A program made the position numbers and the translations under genes. Source: an uncultured Bacilli bacterium (GTDB taxonomy: Bacteria > Bacillota_I > Bacilli_A > RF39 > UBA660). From it: a DNA stretch of 48,958 nucleotides. The first letter of the stretch is position 1. Each line of letters starts with the position of its first letter. The notes beneath the pieces were generated by a model. It was given only the letters and a program-made list of their open reading frames with translations. It was not told the DNA's origin and searched no databases. This document shows, piece by piece, positions 6,936 to 15,146 of this stretch. The stretch spans positions 1-48,958 of the forward strand of contig CAJTUR010000006.1 of NCBI GenBank assembly GCA_910579535.1. Direction: 5' to 3'.

Positions 6936-9297
6936 TTTAGAATGGGTAAGTGATTATATTGCTATTAAAGAGGAAGATTTAAATGAACTTGCTAAGAAGA
7001 TTACAAGTGCGGGTATTAATATAGAAAAGGTTATAACGAATCATATTGAACATTTGGTTATTGGAGAAATTGTGCGTTGTGTTGCGCACCCAGATAGTGA
7101 TCATATGCATATTTGTGAGGTTAATATTGGAAATGAGACTGTACAAATCGTTTGTGGTGCCCCAAATGTACGAGAAGGACTAAAAGTCATTGTTGCTTTA
7201 CCAGGCGCTATTTTACCAGGAGATTTTCAAATAAAACAAAGTAAAATACGTGGGGTAGAGTCGAATGGAATGATTTGTGCTTTATTTGAACTTGGTTTAG
7301 AAGAAAAAACAGAAGAAAATTATAATAAAGGCATTCATGAATGTAGCGATAGCGAAGTTGTGGGTAGTGATGCACTAAAAAGTTTAGGGTATGATACCAC
7401 CCTTTATGAACTGGATATTCATAAACATCGTAATAATGATTGTTATTATCATATTGGTTTTGCTTATGAAATTGCTTGTATTCTAAATAAAACCGTGACT
7501 TTGCCAAACTTAGATTATGCGACGAGTGATGACTCAATAAAAAATTATTTTTCTTTAAAAATAGACACAGAGAAATGTCCTTATTATTTAGCAAAAATGG
7601 TTACAAATATTCAAATTGGTCCTTCTCCCGATTTTATTAAGAAAAGACTTAAAAGTGTGGGGATGCGCTCAATTAATAATGTTGTTGATATCTCTAATTA
7701 TGTCATGCTAGAGTTTGGGCAACCGCTTCATTTTTTTGATAAAGAGAAGTTAGGAAACAACGTGGTTGTTCGTAATGCTCACAATGATGAAAAAATGGTT
7801 ACGCTAGATGGGGTCGAACGTACTTTAAAGTCTAGTGATGTTGTGATTACCGATGGCGAAAAACCAGTTTGCATTGCGGGTGTGATGGGTGGACTGAATA
7901 CCGATGTCGATGATTCTACGAAAACCATTTTGATTGAAAGTGCTATTTTTGATGCGGTAAGTATTAGAAATACGGCGAGTCATTTAAATTTAAAAAGTGA
8001 AGCTTCTATACGCTATGGTAAAGGGTTAAATTATGAGTATACCAATATGGCTATGGATAGAGCTTGTCATTTGTTAGAAAAATATGCGGGAGCGACAATT
8101 CTTCAAGATGTCGTTTGTTATGATGCTGTTGATAAAACTCCTAAAGTTGTTCAATTTAAAGCCAGTGATGTCAATCAATTATTGGGTATTGTGATTGATA
8201 CTCAAATGATGGAAGTTGAACTAAAAAAACTTGATTTTGATTATACGTTAGAAGGAGAAACTTTTACTGTAACGATTCCTCGAAGAAGACTGGATATTGA
8301 TCCCAATGTAAATGATATTGCTGAAGAAATAGGAAGACTTTATGGGTATCAAAATTTGGTTTCTACTCTTCCTTCATTAGAAACGAAGCGAGGAGACTAT
8401 ATTGGGGATGTAAAAATACGAAAAGAAATTAGTAAACGATTAAGAAGTTTAGGTTTAAATGAATGTAAAACGTATACGTTGACTAGTCCTTTAATGGCCG
8501 AATTGTTTCATTATGATGATAAAGAAAATTTAGTTTTACCCAATGCGATGAGTGTGGATAAGTCTGTTATTCGTACCAGTTTATTACCTTCTTTATTAAA
8601 TGTGTATGATTATAATAAAAAAAGAAATGTAAAAGATATTTTCTTGTATGAGATTGCAAAAACCTATGATAAAAACTATCAGGAAGAAACAAAAGTCGCT
8701 TTACTTATAAAAGGGAATTATTTAGTAAATGAGTGGCTAAGAACTAGCGTTAAAGGTGATTTTTATGTTCTTAAAGGAATAATTGAAAATTTACTTGATT
8801 ATTTAGGATTTAAAAATCGTTATCAATTTAAAAAAGAATTGGTTGAAAGCATTCATCCAGGAGTTGCTGCAGGCATATATTTAGATCGAGAGCGTATTGG
8901 TATCCTAGGTAAAGTTCATCCTAGTGTTGTAAAAGAAGAAATTTATGTTTGTGAGATGTCTTTGAAATCTTTATATGAAGCTCAAATTAAACCTATTAAA
9001 TATAAAGAAGCTTGTAAATATCCAGAAATAATAAAAGATGTGGCCTTTATTGTTGATCAAGCTATTGAGAGTGAAAGCATAAAAAAAGTTATAAAAAGTA
9101 ATGGTAAAAGAATACTTGATTCGGTAGAAGTTTTTGATTTGTATCCAGATATTGAAGTGGGTAAAAAATCGATTGGTTATAAATTGATTTTTAAAGATTC
9201 TACAAGAACTTTGTTAGAAGAAGAGGTAATGGAAGTGTTTAATTTAATTATTAAACAGGTAGAAAAAGAATTTAATGCTATTTTAAGGGATAAATAA
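6928..9297 (+). CDS. pheT: Phenylalanyl-tRNA synthetase beta subunit
   Basis: ATG 6928 is preferred because AAAGGAGG lies 7 nt upstream; the protein is then MINLEWVSDYI and 789 aa, a normal length. Domains in order are a tRNA-binding OB-fold at about residues 40-150 (VIGEIVRCVAHPDSDHMHICEV, CGAPNVREG), the B3/B4 editing region at about 205-380 (MLEFGQPLHFFD, ESAIFDAVSIRNT), B5 (FTVTIPRRRLDIDPNVNDIAEEIGRLYGY), the catalytic-like core, and a C-terminal ferredoxin-fold anticodon-binding domain (YPEIIKDVAFIVD, ELYP-type VFDLYPD). It completes the alpha2-beta2 synthetase and ends the T-box operon. Confidence 0.97.
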   Translation: MINLEWVSDYIAIKEEDLNELAKKITSAGINIEKVITNHIEHLVIGEIVRCVAHPDSDHMHICEVNIGNETVQIVCGAPNVREGLKVIVALPGAILPGDFQIKQSKIRGVESNGMICALFELGLEEKTEENYNKGIHECSDSEVVGSDALKSLGYDTTLYELDIHKHRNNDCYYHIGFAYEIACILNKTVTLPNLDYATSDDSIKNYFSLKIDTEKCPYYLAKMVTNIQIGPSPDFIKKRLKSVGMRSINNVVDISNYVMLEFGQPLHFFDKEKLGNNVVVRNAHNDEKMVTLDGVERTLKSSDVVITDGEKPVCIAGVMGGLNTDVDDSTKTILIESAIFDAVSIRNTASHLNLKSEASIRYGKGLNYEYTNMAMDRACHLLEKYAGATILQDVVCYDAVDKTPKVVQFKASDVNQLLGIVIDTQMMEVELKKLDFDYTLEGETFTVTIPRRRLDIDPNVNDIAEEIGRLYGYQNLVSTLPSLETKRGDYIGDVKIRKEISKRLRSLGLNECKTYTLTSPLMAELFHYDDKENLVLPNAMSVDKSVIRTSLLPSLLNVYDYNKKRNVKDIFLYEIAKTYDKNYQEETKVALLIKGNYLVNEWLRTSVKGDFYVLKGIIENLLDYLGFKNRYQFKKELVESIHPGVAAGIYLDRERIGILGKVHPSVVKEEIYVCEMSLKSLYEAQIKPIKYKEACKYPEIIKDVAFIVDQAIESESIKKVIKSNGKRILDSVEVFDLYPDIEVGKKSIGYKLIFKDSTRTLLEEEVMEVFNLIIKQVEKEFNAILRDK

Positions 9298-9331
9298 TAG
9301 ATAAATATTTTATTAAATAAATTATGTAAGT

Positions 9332-9372
9332 AAAAAAGAATTTTACAAAAATAAAGATAAATTCTTTTTTTT
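9332..9372 (+). terminator. Terminator after pheT
   Basis: AAGAATTT pairs with AAATTCTT across an A-rich loop, followed by eight T. The T run directly abuts the next promoter region. Confidence 0.75.
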
Positions 9373-9380
9373 GACATAAT

Positions 9381-9409
9381 TTGACATGTTGACGTAAATG
9401 TGCTATAAT
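9381..9409 (+). promoter_or_regulatory. Consensus promoter for the orphan/two-component unit
   Basis: Perfect TTGACA (9381-9386) and TATAAT (9404-9409) are 17 nt apart, with a TG extension. Another TTGACA lies 10 nt upstream. Confidence 0.85.
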
Positions 9410-9433
9410 TATAAGAAATAAGGGGGAAAGATT

Positions 9434-10120
9434 ATGGGAAAAAAGAAAGAGAAAATAAATATTAATTTAAAAAAGAAATCATTAGGCGTTTCTTTAGCTG
9501 GAACAGGTGTGGTTTTAGAAGTTTTGTCAAGTGGTGTAGATGTAATTGATTTATTTATTCCAAAAGAAAAAAGTATAATTATTGAAACGAGTTTAGGTAA
9601 AAAGAAAACAAACGATATAGTAAAAATTCAATTTAAAGATAGGGAAGAAAATGAATATGTAAAATTTATGTATTTAGTAGAGAATCATAAAAAAAATGAA
9701 AGTCATTATGATGTTTATCGTGGAATAACTGAGTACAATTTAACTTATGAATTTTCTAATACAAATAATTGTGGAATAGTTTATGATGAAGGTGTTTTTT
9801 CAAATGGTTCTCGTGAAGTATTCAGTGATGGGGCTGTGGGCTCCGTAAGTGTATTTGATGATTATAATAAAACTTTAGATGAGGTTAAAGAAGTAGAACA
9901 AAATGGTTATAAGGAACATAAAGTAGAGGAACATCAAGAGTATAATTATTCAAATGCTACCAAAGATTATTTAGATTCCTTTAATTATTATATGAATATT
10001 TTAGGTGACAATATTTGTGAAGAAGATTATTCTAATTCTATAGATTATTTAGAACAAAATGGCTTTTTTGATAGTTTAGGTAATAGTGCTGATATTCTTA
10101 ATTCTGTTTATGGAGAATGA
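9434..10120 (+). CDS. Hypothetical acidic protein upstream of a truncated response regulator
   Basis: The protein has 228 aa and no domain I recognise. It begins with a basic stretch (MGKKKEKININLKKK), then a mildly hydrophobic segment at about 18-45 (SLAGTGVVLEVLSSGVDVIDLF) that is too short and polar for a sure membrane helix. The second half is acidic and Asn/Tyr-rich. It has a good AGGGGGAAAG ribosome site and a perfect promoter, so it is probably expressed. Its last 11 bases overlap the only ATG available for the response regulator, so the pair may be translationally coupled. Possibly the product of a rearrangement that removed the start of the regulator. Confidence 0.6.
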   Translation: MGKKKEKININLKKKSLGVSLAGTGVVLEVLSSGVDVIDLFIPKEKSIIIETSLGKKKTNDIVKIQFKDREENEYVKFMYLVENHKKNESHYDVYRGITEYNLTYEFSNTNNCGIVYDEGVFSNGSREVFSDGAVGSVSVFDDYNKTLDEVKEVEQNGYKEHKVEEHQEYNYSNATKDYLDSFNYYMNILGDNICEEDYSNSIDYLEQNGFFDSLGNSADILNSVYGE

Positions 10121-10742
10121 GGTTATTATTGAATATTTAAAGTTAGAGAAGATGGAATATCAAGAAGCTTCTGATGGTTATCAGGCGATAGAACTTGTTA
10201 AAAATGAGGATTTTGATGTGGTTATTATGGACATTATGATGCCTAAAATGGATGGTTATCAAGCTGTAAAGGAAATAAGAAAATTTAGTAAAGTTCCTTT
10301 TATTATGTTGTCAGCTCGAAGTGAAGAATATGACAAGTTGACATGTTTTGATATTGGTGTTGATGATTATGTAACCAAGCCTTTTAGTCCTAGAGAATTA
10401 ATTGCTAGAATTAAAGCGGTGACAAAACGAAATCAAAAGAATCAAGTCTCTTATAAGTTTCAGGGATTAGAAGTGGATGTCGAAGCACACGAAGTATTTG
10501 TGGATGGAAAAAAACTTAATTTGACTCCTAAAGAATACGATTTACTTATTTATTTAATTGAAAATAAAAATATTGCATTAACTCGTGAAAATTTACTTAC
10601 TAATATTTGGGGGTATGACTTTTTTGGAGACGATCGAACGGTAGATACGCATGTTAAAACCTTACGTAACAGTTTAGGAAAGTATAGAGATTTTATAACT
10701 ACGGTTCGAAAGGTAGGTTATAAGTTTGACTATAAAGAGTAA
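10110..10742 (+). CDS. OmpR/PhoB-type response regulator lacking the receiver N-terminus
   Basis: The first usable ATG is 10110, giving 210 aa. The phospho-acceptor Asp (VVIMDIMMPKMDG) is then residue 41 instead of the usual 51-55. The normal start (KILIVDDE: first beta-strand and the acidic Mg-binding pair) is absent, replaced by MENEVIIEYLK, and in the same frame upstream only by hydrophobic codons that do not resemble it. The rest of the receiver (MLSAR, DDYVTKPF) and the winged-helix DNA-binding domain (LTPKEYDLLIYLIE, DDRTVDTHVKTLRNSLG, VRKVGYKF) are intact. No ribosome site precedes ATG 10110. Folding and phosphorylation of the receiver are doubtful, while DNA binding may persist. The kinase overlaps its 3' end. 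Confidence 0.8.
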   Translation: MENEVIIEYLKLEKMEYQEASDGYQAIELVKNEDFDVVIMDIMMPKMDGYQAVKEIRKFSKVPFIMLSARSEEYDKLTCFDIGVDDYVTKPFSPRELIARIKAVTKRNQKNQVSYKFQGLEVDVEAHEVFVDGKKLNLTPKEYDLLIYLIENKNIALTRENLLTNIWGYDFFGDDRTVDTHVKTLRNSLGKYRDFITTVRKVGYKFDYKE

Positions 10743-12141
10743 ATTAAAAAAAATTCAAGAAAAGAAAACGAGTTTTACTTTAAAAACATTAGGTTATCTT
10801 GTTTTGTTTAGTTTAGGAATTATTCTTTTTTTGTGGATGTTTCAAATTATTTTTTTACAGTTAAGTTATGAACATTATCAAGTTAAGAATATGAATGCTA
10901 TTGTTAAAACGATAGAAGAAAGTAATTTAAATGATTTGGATGAAGTGTTGCTTACTTTAGCTTATCAAAATAGTGTTTGTATTGAATATGAATCGAATTT
11001 AGGAAATACGGTGACTTATAATACCATGATGGTCGGTTGTGGATTAGATAAGAATATCTCAAGTATTAAACAATTAAAAAATACATTAAAGAGCAAGGGA
11101 ACAAAAAAAGAAGGCGTAAGATTGGTTAATCCACTTAATAAGACAAAAGCGTATTTGTATGGTATTAATATTAATTATGGGTATGTTTTTGTTTATAGTA
11201 CTTTGGAAGACATTGATTCAGCGAGTTTGATATTAAAAAGTCAATTAATTTACATTATGTTTTTTGTGTTGGTGTTTGCTTGTTTTATTGCCTATTTTTT
11301 ATCTAAACGGATTACAAAGCCAATTACCAATATTACTAAAAAAGCTCGAGAAATGGGAAAAGGAAATTATGACATTGTTTTTCATGAGAATGGAACACTA
11401 GAAATTGATGAACTTTCTAGAACTTTAAATAATACGTGTAAAGATATGAAAAAGTTAGATGAGTTAAGAAATGATTTACTGGCTAATGTTTCCCATGATT
11501 TAAAGACCCCTTTAACGATGATTAAAGCCTATGCGGAAATGGTCAGAGATATTTCTTATAAAGATAAAGAAAAAAGAGAAAAAGATTTAAATGTGATTAT
11601 CGATGAAGCGGATCGATTAAATGTTTTGGTAAATGATTTACTTGATTTATCAAAGCTTCAAGCCAATAGCGAAGGTTTAAATTTAGAGAAGTATGATTTG
11701 GTTCTTGAAATAGAAAATGTTTTGAGACGGTATGATATTATTAAAAAAACAGAGCATTATCATTTTGTGTTTGATTTGCCAGAGAAAGCTCTGGTTCTAG
11801 CGGATAAGAATAAGATTAATCAAGTTATTTACAATTTAATTAATAATGCGATTAATTATACTGGTGAGGATAAAAAGGTCGTGATAAAGGTTATAGATAG
11901 AGAAAAGAGTTATTTAGTCGAAATCTTGGATACTGGAAAAGGGATAAAAACAAGTGATTTACCTTATATTTGGGATAAATATTATAAAAATGAAAAGAAT
12001 CACAAAAGAAATGTAGTAGGAACAGGCATAGGTTTATCCATTGTGAGAAATATTTTAGAGCAACATAAGTTTAAATATGGTGTACGTAGTAAAAAAGGAA
12101 AAGGCGCAACGTTTTATTTTGAAATTGTAAAGTCTAAATAG
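10726..12141 (+). CDS. Sensor histidine kinase
   Basis: The protein has 471 aa with a TTG start and an AAAGGTAGG ribosome site 9 nt upstream, overlapping the regulator by 17 bp. There are two membrane helices (about 20-48 and 169-195) around an extracytoplasmic sensor region, then HAMP (SKRITKPITNITKKAREMGKGNYDI), HisKA with phospho-His H257 in NVSHDLKTPLTMIKAY, and HATPase_c with N-box NLINNAINYTG, G1 DTGKGI and G2 GTGIGLSIV. All catalytic motifs are intact. It would normally phosphorylate the adjacent OmpR-type regulator, whose receiver is truncated here. The signal is unknown; envelope stress would be typical for this architecture. Confidence 0.93.
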   Translation: MTIKSKLKKIQEKKTSFTLKTLGYLVLFSLGIILFLWMFQIIFLQLSYEHYQVKNMNAIVKTIEESNLNDLDEVLLTLAYQNSVCIEYESNLGNTVTYNTMMVGCGLDKNISSIKQLKNTLKSKGTKKEGVRLVNPLNKTKAYLYGININYGYVFVYSTLEDIDSASLILKSQLIYIMFFVLVFACFIAYFLSKRITKPITNITKKAREMGKGNYDIVFHENGTLEIDELSRTLNNTCKDMKKLDELRNDLLANVSHDLKTPLTMIKAYAEMVRDISYKDKEKREKDLNVIIDEADRLNVLVNDLLDLSKLQANSEGLNLEKYDLVLEIENVLRRYDIIKKTEHYHFVFDLPEKALVLADKNKINQVIYNLINNAINYTGEDKKVVIKVIDREKSYLVEILDTGKGIKTSDLPYIWDKYYKNEKNHKRNVVGTGIGLSIVRNILEQHKFKYGVRSKKGKGATFYFEIVKSK

Positions 12142-12498
12142 TTTCACTTGAACTTCACACATTTTTCATATTTGTTTGGTACTATTAATTCATGAAGGGA
12201 GAAGTGATCAGTTAGTTAAAAAATGTAGTATGCAAAAACGATAACTCTATACAATTAAATAACATATAAACTCAAACTCACACTTTTTAGGAAAGAACGC
12301 TTTTTGATAGTTCTTTCCTTCTTTTTTTTATTTATCAAATAAAGCAAAAGGATAGAAATAAGTTTAAAATAATACTTGCTAATAGTTTATAAGTTAAAAA
12401 ATTCCCATGAATAAAGGAAAATAAATTTCAAGTTGTATCAATTTATAAATTTTTTCATTTATTTTAAATAAGTTTATTTTTGAAACATATTATTTACT
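12142..12498 (+). other. Intergenic region after the kinase
   Basis: Apart from a strong terminator at 12290-12330 and an AT-rich stretch before the amidase, I see no gene. A short reading frame at 12192 (MKGEVIS) is too small to support. A -10-like TACTAT at 12180-12185 lacks a well-placed -35, so a separate short transcript ending at the terminator is possible but unproven. Confidence 0.5.
12290..12330 (+). terminator. Strong intrinsic terminator
   Basis: GGAAAGAAC / GTTCTTTCC is a 9-bp perfect stem with an 11-nt loop, followed by a T-rich tail. It lies about 150 bp after the kinase stop. Confidence 0.85.
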
Positions 12499-13158
12499 AT
12501 GAAAAAATATTATTTAAATGTTGTTTTTACTTTTTTTTTAATGGTTTTCTTTTTGTCTCATGAGTTTGTTTTTGCTTTTATGCCCCTTTTTAATAAAACC
12601 ATTATTTTAGATATCGGACATGGGGGTTTAGATCCAGGAAGTATGTATCAAGATATTTATGAAAAAGATATTAATTTGGCTATTGGAAAAGAATTAGAAA
12701 GTGAACTTAAAAAAATGGGAGCTAAAGTGATTATGGTTCGACAAGGTGATTATGATTTGTCACAACCTAATGCGTATCGAAGGAAAAAAAGTGACTTTGA
12801 CAATCGAATTAAACTTATAAATGAAAGTCGAGCGGATTATTATTTTTCAATTCATTTAAATTATTTATTAGATAGTCGGTATTATGGGCCACAAATTTTT
12901 TACAATAATAATGATGAAAAAAATAAAGAAATAGCTTTGAAGTTACAAACTGATTTAAATCAGGCTTTAAAAACAAAAAGAGAAGTGAAAAAAATCCCCT
13001 CTTCTACTTATATGTATAGTAAATTAAATGTTCCAGGGGTTTTGATTGAGTGTGGTTTTTTGTCTAATAGTTATGAAAGAAATTTACTTAAAAAAAAGGA
13101 TTATCAAAAAAGATTTGCTAAAATCGTTGCGGAATCGATTAAAGACTTAAAATTCTAA
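12499..13158 (+). CDS. N-acetylmuramoyl-L-alanine amidase (Amidase_3, CwlD-like)
   Basis: The protein has 219 aa: an N-terminal signal or anchor helix (about 6-27) and one Amidase_3 domain. Zinc and catalytic residues are visible: H41 in LDIGHGG, E55 in IYEKDIN, H119 in FSIHLN and the catalytic E184 in LIECGFLSN. It should cleave the amide bond between MurNAc and L-Ala outside the membrane, and resembles CwlD or other stand-alone cell-wall amidases. No Shine-Dalgarno sequence is visible before the ATG, which is unusual in this window; initiation may be leaderless or weak. It is convergent with the next gene and the two coding ends overlap by 12 bp. Confidence 0.88.
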   Translation: MKKYYLNVVFTFFLMVFFLSHEFVFAFMPLFNKTIILDIGHGGLDPGSMYQDIYEKDINLAIGKELESELKKMGAKVIMVRQGDYDLSQPNAYRRKKSDFDNRIKLINESRADYYFSIHLNYLLDSRYYGPQIFYNNNDEKNKEIALKLQTDLNQALKTKREVKKIPSSTYMYSKLNVPGVLIECGFLSNSYERNLLKKKDYQKRFAKIVAESIKDLKF

Positions 13159-14112
13159 ATGTTTGAGTTCTTTTTTTAAAGTCCATGATTTTCCTGTTGT
13201 GTAATCGTCTTCTCTAAGTATTTCTTTGTACTCAGTAAATGAGAGTTTATTATTTAGGTATTTATCGGTTTCTATAAATAACAAGATGGCTCTTTTTTTT
13301 GCTTCTTCATATAAGTCAAAGATTGAAGCGGTTGATGATTCATTATCACACCATGGATTGAACCAAATTTTATGCTCTAAGTTAAAGTAGTCTATATTTA
13401 TATAAGTGATGTGATTACTAAATGTTGAATATTTATTTGAGCTTTTTGGACATAAAAGATCTAAAAAGAAGTACATTCTTTTTTTTAGTCCCCAAGAGTC
13501 TTCAATTAAAAATTTATAGGCGTAATACATTTTTTTGCATCCTTTTTCGTAAGCAAATCCTAAATTTTTAATTTTAAATGTTTTTTCATAGGTTGCATTT
13601 AAAAGCTCAATCAAGTTTGAAGGAAATTTTTCTTTAGAAATAAGTTGATGAATTTTAAAGTCTTTGTATTCTTTTTGATTTTTTTGTTTGTAAAGATAAG
13701 CATCTAGTTGCATTTCTAAATTGGTGTGTCCTCCTTTATATTTTTTTGTTTCTTTTTGTGTTTTTTCATAGTTTCCGGTCTTGTAAATAATATAGGGATG
13801 AAGCGTACTATCTAAAACGTAATGGGCCAGATGACCATATAAGGCTCCTAAAAGGTAAGGATTATTTATTTCTTTCGTTTCTTTTAGGGTATGGATAAAA
13901 TTAATAAAAAAACGATCGGTTTCTTGCGTATGAAAGTAATTTTGTAAATTTTGTTTTTTGATTTTTAAAAATTCATAAAATAAAAAAGGATCAAACCCTT
14001 GGGCAAATAAAGTGTATACGTTTTGTTTTTCTTGAAGTTTACTGGATAAAGTTTTAGGAAGAGAAGGGAGAAGGTCTTCAGCAAAATAAGTGTGTGTGGT
14101 GATTAACGGCAT
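13147..14112 (-). CDS. Zinc-dependent phospholipase C-like protein
   Basis: ATG 14112 is preferred (321 aa, MPLITTHTYFAEDLL), since GGAAAG lies 8 nt upstream; a GTG three codons earlier would overlap that site. Conserved features of the Zn_dep_PLPC-like family are the N-terminal THTYFAEDL, GFDPFLFY, and GALYGHLAHYVLDSTLHPYI, where His and Asp residues would bind metal. No signal peptide is seen, so it is probably cytosolic, unlike secreted alpha-toxin PLCs. The substrate is unknown. It is convergent with the amidase and divergent from the Abi gene. Confidence 0.75.
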   Translation of the reverse strand: MPLITTHTYFAEDLLPSLPKTLSSKLQEKQNVYTLFAQGFDPFLFYEFLKIKKQNLQNYFHTQETDRFFINFIHTLKETKEINNPYLLGALYGHLAHYVLDSTLHPYIIYKTGNYEKTQKETKKYKGGHTNLEMQLDAYLYKQKNQKEYKDFKIHQLISKEKFPSNLIELLNATYEKTFKIKNLGFAYEKGCKKMYYAYKFLIEDSWGLKKRMYFFLDLLCPKSSNKYSTFSNHITYINIDYFNLEHKIWFNPWCDNESSTASIFDLYEEAKKRAILLFIETDKYLNNKLSFTEYKEILREDDYTTGKSWTLKKELKHLEF

Positions 14113-14184
14113 AAAGTTCACTTTCCTTTCACATTATTATAACATAAAACTCATTTAAAAACTATATACTGGTTTTAATCCTTG

Positions 14185-14193
14185 TGATATAAT
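14185..14193 (+). promoter_or_regulatory. Extended -10 promoter of the Abi-HtrA unit
   Basis: TGATATAAT is a perfect -10 with a TGn extension, 23 bp before the start codon. The -35 region is poor. Confidence 0.6.
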
Positions 14194-14215
14194 TTTAATT
14201 GATTTAGGTGATAGG

Positions 14216-15145
14216 ATGAATAAGATTTTCAAAACATTAGATGAGCAAATAGCCATTTTAAAAGATAAAGGCATGATCATTGATGATGAATTTTTTGCAA
14301 AAGAAGTTTTACTTCGCGAAAATTATTTTTTTTTGAATGGCTACCGTATGCTTTTTATGAAATCTCCAACAGACAAAACTTTTGTTTTAGGAGCAAATTT
14401 TAGAGAATTTTATGGTGTGTTTAATTTTGATCGACAAATTCGTAATATTTTGTTTAAAAATTTGTTGATTTTAGAAAATAATTTAAAAAGCATTATCTCG
14501 TATCATTTGTCTAGAACATATGGGATTAAAGAAGCGGATTATTTAAATCCAAATAATTTTAATCGAGACATTGAAAAGAAGAGACAGGTTAATGATTTAA
14601 TTAATAAAATGAAACGTCAGATTAGAATGAATGCGGATAGTCATACTGCTACTGCTCATTATCAAAATAACTATGGCTATATTCCTTTATGGATAGCGGT
14701 GAAGGTGCTTTCTTTTGGGATTGTTGGGGAATTGTTTATTATATTGAAACCGAATGATCAAAGGGAAATTGCGGAAATCTTTCAGGTTGATTCAGATGAT
14801 TTAGAAATGTATTTACCTATTTTATCTAATTTTAGAAATTTATGTGCTCATGAGGAAATATTATTTGATCATCGTGTACAGAGAAAAATAAATGATACGA
14901 GTTTTCATTCTCATTTAGAAATACCAAAATTAAATAATGAATATATTTATGGTAAAAATGATTTGTTTTGTTTAATTATTATTTTAAAACAATTATTAAG
15001 AAAAGATGATTTTAAAATGATGTTAAAAGAAATTGATTATGAAATTCAAAAATTAGATGGAAAATTAGAAAGTATTAGTATTGGCAAAGTTTTGGATCGA
15101 ATGGGTTTTCCAAGTAATTATTTAGAAATAGAAGGGATGAATTGA
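14216..15145 (+). CDS. Abi_2 family protein (AbiD/AbiF-like, HEPN motif)
   Basis: The 309-aa protein has the family's block order: EQIAILKDKGMIIDDEFFAKEVLLRENYFFLNGYRMLF at the start, FNFDRQIRNILFKNLLILENNLKSIISY in the middle, YGYIPLWIAVKVLSFG, and LSNFRNLCAHEE. R207-N-x-x-x-H212 is an RX4H HEPN motif, as in RNases of abortive-infection and toxin systems. Family members block phage growth, usually by RNA cleavage. No antitoxin-like gene is adjacent; instead the stop is one base from the start of an HtrA-type protease, with no promoter between. Defence is the known family role; a link to the protease is inference. Confidence 0.9.
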   Translation: MNKIFKTLDEQIAILKDKGMIIDDEFFAKEVLLRENYFFLNGYRMLFMKSPTDKTFVLGANFREFYGVFNFDRQIRNILFKNLLILENNLKSIISYHLSRTYGIKEADYLNPNNFNRDIEKKRQVNDLINKMKRQIRMNADSHTATAHYQNNYGYIPLWIAVKVLSFGIVGELFIILKPNDQREIAEIFQVDSDDLEMYLPILSNFRNLCAHEEILFDHRVQRKINDTSFHSHLEIPKLNNEYIYGKNDLFCLIIILKQLLRKDDFKMMLKEIDYEIQKLDGKLESISIGKVLDRMGFPSNYLEIEGMN

Positions 15146-15146
15146 T

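Noticed and set aside
7208..7594. Minus-strand reading frame inside pheT
   Set aside because: Complete overlap with a well-supported gene, no ribosome site, low-complexity translation: a shadow frame.
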